From the NCBI GenBank assembly GCA_002499015.1, contig DAJY01000086.1, positions 1 through 18,168 on the forward strand: a stretch of DNA of 18,168 nt. The letters run 5' to 3'. Made by a program: the position numbers and the translations under genes. The notes below the pieces were generated by a model. That model was not told where the DNA came from, made no database searches, and saw only the letters and a list, made by a program, of their open reading frames with translations. The stretch comes from Euryarchaeota archaeon UBA242. Its GTDB lineage: Archaea > Thermoplasmatota > Poseidoniia > Poseidoniales > Poseidoniaceae. Each line of letters starts with the position of its first letter. The first letter of the stretch is position 1. Below are positions 9,701 through 16,178 of this stretch, piece after piece.

Positions 9701-12700
9701 GGGTACGGAGATGCATGGGCAAATGAAACAATGTCATTACCAGAAGTAGATCTTACCAGTATGTCTGGTGATTTCGTTTCACTTAACTTTGAATATTATG
9801 CTGATACATTCTATGGAATTGATTCAGATGGAACAAGTATTGTTGATGTCAATGACTATGCAGTACTCACATTGGATTATGTCAATAGTGCTGGAAACTT
9901 CAGTGCTATATTAATGGGACAATGGAACGATTATAACGAAGATGGGACATGTAGGGTCGACGATAACAACGATGGTATTATCAACTCTTCAGAATCCTTT
10001 GATAATGTTGAGATCTCATTTGTTGGAGATTCTAGTTCTACAGATGGGTCTGGTGGCAATTACAATGTCTTCTTTAATACAGATGATTTAGTTAAGACGG
10101 CTAATATTGACTTGACTCACATCTATGTACTCAATACATCTGATTCAAACAATCAGAATTGGAATTATGAATGTGCCTCTTTAGCAGGTTCTACTGCACA
10201 AATTAATTTCGAATTCCAATCCGACGATGATGGACGAAATGGTATTAATGATGGATTCAAGGGTGTTGCATTCAATAATATCTCCCTTCAAGAGTATACC
10301 TTCTTGGAAGAAGCATCATACACAATGTCTCGTACAAATGTAGACGCTGAGGATGTATCAACTGATATTATCGCTTCTCACGAGTTCACATCAGGAGTAT
10401 ACATGGTGCAAGTTGAAACCATATTTGACAATACTACAGCAGGTCAGAATTGGTTTAATGACGATGAAATTTCAGTTGCTAATAACAAGAAGAGAGTTAT
10501 TTTCAATGTTGAATCAGTCGATGTAACCCTTGGAAACCCTGAAACACTCTCCTGTATTTCAGACCAAGCGCTCGAGTGCGTAATGCCAATTGATGGTGCT
10601 CTTACCCATTCATGGGATGTTGTAGTCACAAATGGTGTTCTTGGTGGAGATTATGTCTTTAATATGAACATTGAAGATATTACAACGGGTTCTACTGCAC
10701 ACACGACTACTGCAGGTCCACAACAAAGTTTGTCCGCACACCAGCGGATAACTGTTGAGTTCACTCCATGGAATGGATGGCAAGATGGTCACCAATACAA
10801 TATCAGTTTCTCGGCAGAATTAGCTAATGGTAACCCGTCAGGTAACGTTCGTTATTTCATTGCAACCTTTGAAAGCAACATCGATGTGGCAATATTGGGC
10901 GATACATCTGCTCGTACTACTGCGATTAAGCAAGATTTGGCCTTATTGGGTATGTCATATACTCAATACAGCATCAATGATTGGGAAACATATTTCGATG
11001 CAGGTTGGTTTACTCATTATGACAAGATCATTCTGCCATGGCAAGATACTCTTGCAGCCAAGGATATTGAAAATGGTGGACGAGGATATTTCCAAAAGAT
11101 TGGAAGTACTTCTAATCGCCAAATTCTAGAAGGATTCATGTCTGCGGGCGGAACTGTTCAAGCTCACCTTGGACCGCAAGGAAGCCAAATCTATGGTACA
11201 GACCAGGGATTATCTGGACGTCTACCATTTGGTTTGGATATCCAAAGCAGAAATACTCCTGAAAGTAAAATTACATACACGGATATGGATCTAGCAGACC
11301 CATACCATCCGATGATGGACAATATCAACTCTAATGCATTCCAAGGATTTGATGCAGAATCTACTGTTGCTGAAGCAGTACTCAATACCAAGTCGGTTAG
11401 TGCAAATGAAGTGCCAGTTACATGTAATGGATACATGGAGAATGGAGGATACTTCCAAAGAGTCATTCGTTCTTCTGCTGATATCCAAGATACTGTTCTC
11501 GGTGTTTGTTCTTACTATGACGGTGGTCTAATCGTCACTACAATGGATGTTGCAACTGTCTCTGACCGTGCTGATAGTATGACATTCCCACTCTTGGGTA
11601 ACATGCTATCATACCAAGTAAGTCCATACCCTGAAGGGTTTGGAACACTCGGTAACGGTTTGGAATTGACTATCAATGGAGAAACTCCAAATATTGACCC
11701 TTCAACTGGAAAGTATACTGTAAAGTACATGAAGAGCGATGCAACGATTACATTTGGATATACAACCAGTACTTCATCCACTCTGTCAACAGATTGGATT
11801 GTTGATGGGCCAACCTCTTGGGATGGTTCAACAATGGCAAGTGGAGTTGGACACACCACGGATATGAGTCCAGTAATGCAATTTTGTAAGAATGATTTGT
11901 CAAGTGCAACCGGATGCGCACAAGGTGAACAATGGAATGTCAAGTTGATGCTACACGATGACGCAGGTCACTCACGTATCATCGATGTCACCGTTGAAAC
12001 AAATGATGTCTATGCAGACGAATACAGGCCAACAGCAAACACTGAAATCGACATGCGTCCTGAGTATCAAGACCAAGTTGAATTTATTGGAACCAAAACG
12101 GTTTCAAGTACTGAATGGGATATTTACAGAATCACTCTTGATGATGATGGTGAAACAACAATCCATTTCGATGCCAGCAATTCAAGCGATCAAGATGCTT
12201 TAGAAGGAAACGGAATTGAGACATATCAATGGAAGGTTTTGTTTGATGCACCATATGGTGTTGATGACTTTGCATTAGAGGGTCATACATTTACTCAAAG
12301 CGACGCAAGTGATGGCGAATGGGCATATACTTTCAGAAATGTAACAGTTGACTCAACTGGTGCAAATGAAAATACCATCCGTATGGAATTAGTGACTTAT
12401 GATAAGGCAGGTAAGATTTCAGAGAAATTCCGTATGTTCTTTGTGATAGTTCCAGCTGGATTCGGCGATGAAGAACCGGTCGTACAACTCGACTCTCCAA
12501 ATGCTAATTCCCGCATTGATACAGACACAATTACAATTTCTGGTTCTGTTCTAAGTGGTAGTGAGCAAGGTGAAGTATACATCGAAACAGCATTTGTTCT
12601 CGCAGACTTCAATGAATCATTCGTACAACAATACAACAAGAAGATTCTAGGAACTTGGAACAAGACCACTTCTGGACTTGCTGATGGTGAAGCATTTGAC

Positions 12701-13441
12701 TTGACATTATCAATGGATGGATTGTATACAAACAAATCCCAAGTAATCCTCATTTACATCAAGATATATGAAGGAATTGGAGATGACCAACGTTGGGTTT
12801 CTTACAAGCAAATAGAAATCAACTTACCAGCCTGTCAAGGAGCTGAAGCTGATGTTGCTGCTGAAGCAGAAGGCGGAGAGTGGATTCTAGATGGTGATGG
12901 TGAATGTCAATGGGATGGCGCTTGGACATTTGAGAATGGTGAATGGAAGGCTCCTACTACCGATAACGGTCCTACTGGTACAAGTGGTTCAATGGATATG
13001 ACTACAATCGGAATAATTGCGATTGTAATTATCGCTATCCTGGCTGTAACAATGGTAATAATGCGCAAGGGTAGTTCGGATTCAATGGATGACACTTCCA
13101 AAGATTTCCACGCTGCTGCTGGCGGATTTACCGCAGCACAACTAGACCCTGTTGAACAATATGTACAACAATTGGTTGCACAAGGATACCCTGAGGAAAC
13201 TGCGCGTCAGTATGCCCAACAATATGCTGCTCAGGCCGGAATCGGCGCAGATGCTGTAACAGCAGCGGCGCCAGTTGCCGCTGCGCCAGTTGCGGCTGCC
13301 CCAGTTGCCGCAACTGCTGCCATAGATCCAGCAGTTTATCAGCAATATCTACAGCAATTCATGGGCCAAGGATATGATGAGGCTACTGCATCGCAATACG
13401 CACAGCAGTATGCTTTACAGTATGCACAGCAACAAGGTTGA
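6743..13441 (+). CDS. Giant secreted, membrane-anchored multidomain surface protein (FG-GAP, CARDB-like, jelly-roll, amidotransferase-like, PKD, C-terminal TM and cytosolic tail)
   Basis: Predicted 2232 residues. Signal peptide 1-32 (hydrophobic core 18-32, ending ALA). Residues 40-480 carry FG-GAP/VCBS-type Asp-rich loops at about 56, 181, 324 and 375 (e.g. DADQDGNDD), suggesting a calcium-binding propeller. CARDB-like region 495-560; jelly-roll/MAM-like regions about 570-805 and 935-1187, the second with DNNDGI; Ig-like or CARDB-like stretches about 815-880 and 1187-1375; an alpha/beta domain 1378-1625; PKD-like about 1790-1905 (FDASNSSDQDALEG); Ig-like 1910-2030; a Trp-rich segment 2041-2070; TM helix about 2088-2107 followed by RK; cytosolic tail 2110-2232. 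Many N-x-S/T sequons suggest glycosylation. The likely role is adhesion or substrate capture at the cell surface; no protease or glycosidase catalytic motif was recognised. The start could also be ATG 6746 or 6749; an in-frame TAA at 6734 bars extension. Confidence 0.88.
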   Translation: MMMSIKTEQLKAQVRSTFLVLIMLLSTTAALATTSSASMSRSYTTGRDPQDVAIGDFNCDGANDIAMATDGAHTITILWNDGNGDFSERQDIWVSKNASRDAEWDEFANVQFIEVGEFTGDNATDIVIFQRNNPFKTDDNGAPAGDPGNVTIIENLGCNNDGWNIGARFTHFWAWDLAVGDADQDGNDDVYVLDLMTDIDTQRVVTYSGPITSSTLAITTSLGSAKANSYRSMEIGDWGESQTSVTGTCTDDDIFLLRSEGVDYSTGQTTNPGNDDNVSIIEFNCLAPGNTPGYPTAYTYGSNQVNTNTINMATTFSSGFDIGDMDDDGVTDTIVLNDGNIENVTYVTSSAVGTWSAPSLAYFGPYISYAVTVADLNGDNEPDFINPTVAYQQNTTDSAGGTTSNFWLNFPTTVQVTLSDGAGGHVSPLSYEAGRRPSMAEVGQLAGAAGSAPDIVVGHTSYNFGNWIDNLGWEGQYDSISVIEMDNRDLSITGLDISPVDRFFGIVGEGTRDLNVTVTNTGMDTLNGQSATLDVELKIVDEANSTNITVYTMDWDTAENKAGCGTGCTWSYEEYIDQSTKWHEEVNHSEFESGSENFSANQNNPTDFMWAGIYDTNASGDTWTGYGRNWDDAMTLNAVDLTGSDRAFMGIEVFQSLSFGALGGADANGWIIGDVWDDLAIIEVGSIETGWSTINCPTEAMINAACSSGSSLWGGYDNDRLTKQGFGGVAEGVYHYGIYSGGTHYGWNNFTEDGVGAFDLSSWAGETVDIRFRFRTGFDGSIADSDESRWSGLDGFAIDNISIWKQTTAFLANPQTQQSQISLTNLGPGEEYTTSLSVNVVNDTTYRVSASLTNNAWDEQSLNDEIIGYLTPFNLYDPAVEGIDYFKPGSLYAEGIFDIGVTTNNWGNTLVDFDIEAKVFTATPSDIYCGVPTEICKESFEGGAEGYRYVESNNPRGAVYNEAGCNDKIFNNNAYWFGHPCDTSTKGYGDAWANETMSLPEVDLTSMSGDFVSLNFEYYADTFYGIDSDGTSIVDVNDYAVLTLDYVNSAGNFSAILMGQWNDYNEDGTCRVDDNNDGIINSSESFDNVEISFVGDSSSTDGSGGNYNVFFNTDDLVKTANIDLTHIYVLNTSDSNNQNWNYECASLAGSTAQINFEFQSDDDGRNGINDGFKGVAFNNISLQEYTFLEEASYTMSRTNVDAEDVSTDIIASHEFTSGVYMVQVETIFDNTTAGQNWFNDDEISVANNKKRVIFNVESVDVTLGNPETLSCISDQALECVMPIDGALTHSWDVVVTNGVLGGDYVFNMNIEDITTGSTAHTTTAGPQQSLSAHQRITVEFTPWNGWQDGHQYNISFSAELANGNPSGNVRYFIATFESNIDVAILGDTSARTTAIKQDLALLGMSYTQYSINDWETYFDAGWFTHYDKIILPWQDTLAAKDIENGGRGYFQKIGSTSNRQILEGFMSAGGTVQAHLGPQGSQIYGTDQGLSGRLPFGLDIQSRNTPESKITYTDMDLADPYHPMMDNINSNAFQGFDAESTVAEAVLNTKSVSANEVPVTCNGYMENGGYFQRVIRSSADIQDTVLGVCSYYDGGLIVTTMDVATVSDRADSMTFPLLGNMLSYQVSPYPEGFGTLGNGLELTINGETPNIDPSTGKYTVKYMKSDATITFGYTTSTSSTLSTDWIVDGPTSWDGSTMASGVGHTTDMSPVMQFCKNDLSSATGCAQGEQWNVKLMLHDDAGHSRIIDVTVETNDVYADEYRPTANTEIDMRPEYQDQVEFIGTKTVSSTEWDIYRITLDDDGETTIHFDASNSSDQDALEGNGIETYQWKVLFDAPYGVDDFALEGHTFTQSDASDGEWAYTFRNVTVDSTGANENTIRMELVTYDKAGKISEKFRMFFVIVPAGFGDEEPVVQLDSPNANSRIDTDTITISGSVLSGSEQGEVYIETAFVLADFNESFVQQYNKKILGTWNKTTSGLADGEAFDLTLSMDGLYTNKSQVILIYIKIYEGIGDDQRWVSYKQIEINLPACQGAEADVAAEAEGGEWILDGDGECQWDGAWTFENGEWKAPTTDNGPTGTSGSMDMTTIGIIAIVIIAILAVTMVIMRKGSSDSMDDTSKDFHAAAGGFTAAQLDPVEQYVQQLVAQGYPEETARQYAQQYAAQAGIGADAVTAAAPVAAAPVAAAPVAATAAIDPAVYQQYLQQFMGQGYDEATASQYAQQYALQYAQQQG
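13268..13312 (+). repeat. Three 15-bp tandem repeats coding APVAA
   Basis: Units at 13268-13282, 13283-13297 and 13298-13312 follow GCGCCAGTTGCCGCT with two or three substitutions. They encode residues 2176-2190 as APVAA repeated three times. This Ala/Pro/Val linker separates two copies of a Gln/Tyr-rich motif in the cytosolic tail. Such repeats can vary in copy number between strains. Confidence 0.85.
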
Positions 13442-13442
13442 G

Positions 13443-13459
13443 TTTTGTCTTAGGCAAAA
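13443..13459 (+). terminator. Possible hairpin after the giant gene
   Basis: TTTTGTC and GGCAAAA can pair (7 bp with one G-U) around a 3-base loop directly after the stop codon. The strand then runs into A residues rather than T, so it is a weak terminator candidate and may be incidental. Confidence 0.2.
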
Positions 13460-13490
13460 ACCTGCTACCCATATTGAGCGTAAGCAAGAG

Positions 13491-13539
13491 GAATAATCAG
13501 ATGCTTATATTCAATTAGTATGTGCTACTGGAGCAGCAC
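13491..13539 (+). promoter_or_regulatory. ahcY promoter and start-proximal hairpin
   Basis: A TATA-like TTATATTC lies at 13505-13512, about 30 bases before the ATG, which fits an archaeal promoter giving a very short leader. A second AT-rich element, AATAATCA, lies near 13492-13499. The 18 bases directly before the ATG, GTGCTACTGGAGCAGCAC (13522-13539), form a perfect 5-bp stem whose loop contains GGAG, a Shine-Dalgarno-like tetramer 6 bases from the start. Whether the hairpin is transcribed depends on which TATA element is used. Confidence 0.4.
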
Positions 13540-14805
13540 ATGGACAAGACCGAGCAGTACACCGTTGCTGATATTTCCTTAGCACCAAAAGGTGCATTGA
13601 GAGTCGATTGGGCAAGGGCAAGAATGCCAGTATTGGAAGCACTACGTGAAGAGGCTTTGAAGACAAAACCTCTAGCAGGAATGCGTGTAACGGGATGTCT
13701 TCACGTTACCAAAGAAACTGCAATACTAATCGAAACGATTGCTGCTGCAGGTGCTGAAATATCCTGGTCAGGATGTAATCCTCTATCAACCCAAGATGAT
13801 GTAGCCGCATGGTTAGCTTCAGAAGGATATTCAGTTCACGCTTGGCATGGACAATCAGTTGAAGATTTCTATTGGTGTATTGACAAGACCCTTGAATTCA
13901 GACCAACCTTGACTTTAGACGATGGAGCAGATTTAATCGTCCGTGTTCATGGTGAAAAGAAAGAGTATGCAGAAGGTGTAATCGGTGGTACTGAAGAGAC
14001 AACCACTGGTGTTCACCGACTAAGAGCAATGGCAGAAGCAGGAGACTTGCTTTACCCTGTATTAGCAGTAAACGATGCAATCACAAAGTGGGACTTTGAC
14101 AATGTCTATGGAACAGGTCAGTCGACATTGGATGGAATTATTAGAGCAACATCTGTATTGATTGCTGGAAAGACATTCGTTGTTGCAGGATATGGCCACT
14201 GTGGAAGTGGTTTGGCAATGCGTGCAAAGGGAATGGGTGCAAATGTAGTCATTACAGAAATTGACCCATTAGCAGCACTTAGAGCAGTAATGGATGGTTT
14301 CAGAGTAATGAAGATGGATGACGCAGCAGCGATTGGTGATATATTCTGTACTGCTACTGGAATGAAGGACATTATAGTTGAGAGACACTTTGCTTCAATG
14401 AAGGATGGTGCAATTATTTCAAACACAGGCCACTATGATTGTGAAATAAATATTGGAGATTTGAAAAGCCTTTCACAAAGTGTTAGAACTATTAGAAGCG
14501 AGAATGAAGAGTATCTCTTGTCGGATGGACGTAAGATATACTTGCTTGCAGAAGGGCGTTTAGTAAATCTAGCAGCTGCTGAAGGACATCCGTCAGAAGT
14601 AATGGACATGTCATTCGCTAATCAATATCTAGCATTATGCCGTTTAGCGGCAGAAGGAAAGGATATGGATCCAATTGTTTATGATATCACAAAGCAGCAA
14701 GACATAGATGTTGCATCAACTAAACTTGCAACCCTTGGATTCACTATTGATGAATTAACACAAGAGCAAATAATTTATGCAACAGATTACACTGCTGGAA
14801 CATGA
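13540..14805 (+). CDS. ahcY: S-adenosylhomocysteine hydrolase (adenosylhomocysteinase)
   Basis: The enzyme reversibly splits S-adenosylhomocysteine into adenosine and homocysteine in the cytosol, removing the inhibitory product of SAM-dependent methylation. Some archaeal homologues act on S-inosylhomocysteine, so the exact nucleoside is not certain. The 421-residue product has HVTKETAILIETIAAAGAE near the N-terminus, TEETTTGVHRL, and NDAITKWDFDN with the catalytic-type Lys183. An NAD-binding Rossmann motif GYGHCGSGLA starts at Gly217, followed by NTGHYDCEIN and GHPSEVMDMSFANQYLA. It ends in an archaeal-type tail without the bacterial/eukaryotic PDHYRY ending. ATG 13540 is chosen over GTG 13522 because the TATA spacing and the family N-terminus fit it; the upstream codons belong to the hairpin region. 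It seems to be transcribed alone, with its own promoter. Confidence 0.95.
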   Translation: MDKTEQYTVADISLAPKGALRVDWARARMPVLEALREEALKTKPLAGMRVTGCLHVTKETAILIETIAAAGAEISWSGCNPLSTQDDVAAWLASEGYSVHAWHGQSVEDFYWCIDKTLEFRPTLTLDDGADLIVRVHGEKKEYAEGVIGGTEETTTGVHRLRAMAEAGDLLYPVLAVNDAITKWDFDNVYGTGQSTLDGIIRATSVLIAGKTFVVAGYGHCGSGLAMRAKGMGANVVITEIDPLAALRAVMDGFRVMKMDDAAAIGDIFCTATGMKDIIVERHFASMKDGAIISNTGHYDCEINIGDLKSLSQSVRTIRSENEEYLLSDGRKIYLLAEGRLVNLAAAEGHPSEVMDMSFANQYLALCRLAAEGKDMDPIVYDITKQQDIDVASTKLATLGFTIDELTQEQIIYATDYTAGT

Positions 14806-14828
14806 ATCTAAGACTCTTCTTCCGCTCT

Positions 14829-14844
14829 ATATCCATATGGATAT
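14829..14844. promoter_or_regulatory. 16-base perfect palindrome upstream of the structured region
   Basis: ATATCCATATGGATAT is a perfect palindrome. It begins 24 bases after the ahcY stop and ends 3 bases before the structured element at 14848. Its left half sits in CTCTATATCC, which could serve as a TATA box placing a transcription start near 14850-14857. It could therefore be both promoter and operator for the predicted RNA. A regulator was not identified. Confidence 0.35.
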
Positions 14845-14847
14845 TTG

Positions 14848-14988
14848 CGAGGAAACCGTTGTGTGCTCATACAACATTGGTGTTGGAATCACTTGAAAAC
14901 AAGGGTTACCCTCGTACACGACGTCTTATTCGGGGATAGCGTCGTGACAAATGCGTATTCAATGCTAACCCTTGTGATAGGTTCCTCG
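14848..14988 (+). ncRNA. Predicted branched structured RNA of unknown class
   Basis: Nested inverted repeats give a coherent fold. P1 pairs 14848-14857 (CGAGGAAACC, one A bulged) with 14980-14988 (GGTTCCTCG), 9 bp. P2 is a hairpin, GTTGTGT-GCTC-ATACAAC (14858-14875). P4 pairs ACAAGGGTTA (14899-14908) with TAACCCTTGT (14966-14975), 10 bp without mismatch. Inside P4 are P5, CACGACG (14917-14923) with CGTCGTG (14940-14946), extended by a bulged 4-bp stem, and a small hairpin GCGT-ATTCA-ATGC (14953-14965). The G-U pairs in P2 and the last hairpin work only for the + strand. No open reading frame fills the region. Motifs of tRNA, 5S rRNA, SRP RNA and RNase P RNA were looked for and not recognised. 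It may be an independent small RNA, the 3' end of ahcY mRNA, or a leader element of the YbjQ genes. Pairings were found by eye without an energy calculation. Confidence 0.5.
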
Positions 14989-15021
14989 GGGTTGCACAAG
15001 AAGGAATAATCGACCTAAATA

Positions 15022-15060
15022 AGATCTAGATCTCAATATTTATGATATACATATTATTAA
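15022..15060 (+). promoter_or_regulatory. Promoter region of the YbjQ gene pair, with a palindrome
   Basis: AGATCTAGATCT (15022-15033) is a perfect 12-base palindrome. It is followed by the AT-rich CAATATTTATGATATACATATTATT stretch (15034-15058 region), which contains TATA-like sequences at about 15036-15043 and 15044-15053. These would place transcription starts near 15062-15078, upstream of ATG 15103. The palindrome next to a TATA box is a plausible operator; no regulator is known. Confidence 0.35.
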
Positions 15061-15102
15061 GTGATTGTTAATGTTGGAAATGTTGTGCAACCACCAATCA
15101 CT

Positions 15103-15432
15103 ATGCCATTTACAAACATTGAAACTATTCCAGGCCAAACAATCGTTCAATCCATGGGTGTTGTTACTGGTTCCACAGTCAGGTCAAAAAACATTTTCAA
15201 AGACATTGGTGCAGGTCTGAAAAATATTGTAGGAGGAGAATTAAAGGCATATACCGAACTTTTACAAGAATCCCGGAATCAGTCACTGTACCGTATGTTG
15301 GCCGATGCTCAAGCACGCGGCGCCAATGCGGTCGTCAATGTTCGATTTACGACATCTTCGGTAGCGGGTGGTGCTGCTGAGTTGCTAGCATACGGAACTG
15401 CAGTGATTGTGGCACCAATGAACATACAATGA
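15103..15432 (+). CDS. YbjQ/DUF74 (UPF0145) family protein, soluble
   Basis: The 109-residue product matches the YbjQ (DUF74, UPF0145) family, small cytosolic proteins known to form symmetric oligomers and labelled putative heavy-metal binding; their function is not established. Family features are a beta-strand opening (TIPGQTIVQSMGVVTGSTV), then a central helix pair with GGELKAYTELLQESRNQSLYRM, then ARGANAVVNVRF and a final LLAYGTAVIV strand. GTG 15061 would extend it by 14 residues (IVNVGNVVQPPIT), but ATG 15103 gives the usual family length and lies downstream of the likely transcription starts, so it is preferred. The gene is 11 bases upstream of a second, membrane-tethered YbjQ-like gene and probably forms an operon with it. 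Confidence 0.85.
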   Translation: MPFTNIETIPGQTIVQSMGVVTGSTVRSKNIFKDIGAGLKNIVGGELKAYTELLQESRNQSLYRMLADAQARGANAVVNVRFTTSSVAGGAAELLAYGTAVIVAPMNIQ

Positions 15433-15435
15433 GGG
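15431..15435 (+). promoter_or_regulatory. Shine-Dalgarno-like GAGGG
   Basis: GAGGG overlaps the stop codon of the first YbjQ gene and lies 8 bases before ATG 15444. It supports that start and internal translation initiation within a two-gene mRNA. Most other genes here show no such site. Confidence 0.45.
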
Positions 15436-15443
15436 ATATGTGA

Positions 15444-15920
15444 ATGAGCGACTCAATTTATTTGATATATTCACTCTTATCACTATCTCCTTGGATAGCA
15501 AGTCTGATTGGCACATTAATTTATCAAAATGCCAAGAAGGAAACATTACTTCAGCGAGAGAAAGCGCATAGCGTATTAAACGGAGACAAATTAAGTACCT
15601 TGAGCAAGCCACTGGGTGGAAGAGAAATAAAGGAATTTACAACAGTAATGGCAAGTGTCGTTATGTCTCCGAGTTGGATACAAATTACCATAGGTAGAAT
15701 TGTCACGCTATTCGGCGGAGAGATTAACGTCTTCACCAAAATCATTGACTGGGCGCGCCGTGAAGCAAAACAACGGCTTAGAGAAGATATTTCTAAAGCA
15801 GGATTTGATGAAGTCATCAATCTGAGATTGGAAACTTCCATTATCACTAAGACTAATGGTGGCAACGACAAAACATCAGGAGTTGAAATCATTGCTTACG
15901 GCACTGCTATCAAGTATTGA
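15444..15920 (+). CDS. Membrane-tethered YbjQ/DUF74-like protein
   Basis: The 158-residue product has an N-terminal membrane helix (about residues 5-27, ending before QNAKKETLLQREK), which suggests the C-terminal domain is cytosolic. Residues about 55-158 follow the same plan as the preceding gene's product: a strand-rich start (EFTTVMASVVMSPSW), GGEINVFTKIIDWARREAKQRL in the helical section, FDEVINLRLETS, and a closing GVEIIAYGTAIKY strand. The family assignment is by this parallel and is more divergent than for the first gene. A Shine-Dalgarno-like GAGGG precedes the ATG. The two products may co-assemble, with this one holding the complex at the membrane; that is inference. Confidence 0.72.
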   Translation: MSDSIYLIYSLLSLSPWIASLIGTLIYQNAKKETLLQREKAHSVLNGDKLSTLSKPLGGREIKEFTTVMASVVMSPSWIQITIGRIVTLFGGEINVFTKIIDWARREAKQRLREDISKAGFDEVINLRLETSIITKTNGGNDKTSGVEIIAYGTAIKY

Positions 15921-16178
15921 GCAGAACAAAACATGTTAAAGTTAATATCAATTATCGGGATGATGGCATCAAATCCATCCTACAAATAAGTATAGCATAT
16001 TGCATTCGAGGTTATCTAATTACACTCATGTATACAATAATGGTGTTGAGACAATAGATTCCAAAGAGCTCCTTGTCCGTAACTTGAATGTCAGATAGCA
16101 CAACTTAATGCCTTGAGATTCAATGGAATTTTGATTGTTGCTGAATTAGTTTATCAGTTGTGGTGTACATCTTTACAC
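15921..16178 (+). other. Intergenic region, no gene supported
   Basis: This 258-base gap contains a weak hairpin (GATGG 15962-15966 with CCATC 15975-15979, 8-base loop) that may end the YbjQ unit. A TATA-like TATACAATAA at about 16028-16037 could serve the next gene with a long leader. The only open frames are very short (18 codons at 15932) and have no support. Confidence 0.35.

Noticed and set aside
11515..11943. 142-codon minus-strand frame
   Set aside because: Antisense shadow inside the giant surface-protein gene with no family resemblance.
13142..13345. Minus-strand Gln/Arg-rich frames opposite the cytosolic tail
   Set aside because: Mirror of the biased Gln/Ala/Pro codons of the giant protein's tail.
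14848..14988. Reading the structured region as tRNA, 5S rRNA, SRP RNA or RNase P RNA
   Set aside because: No T-arm GGTTCRA motif in a cloverleaf, no 5S core, no SRP GGAAG/GCAG loops and no RNase P conserved regions were found by eye.
15932..15988. 18-codon open frame after the second YbjQ gene
   Set aside because: Too short and without ribosome-binding or conservation evidence; it overlaps a weak hairpin.
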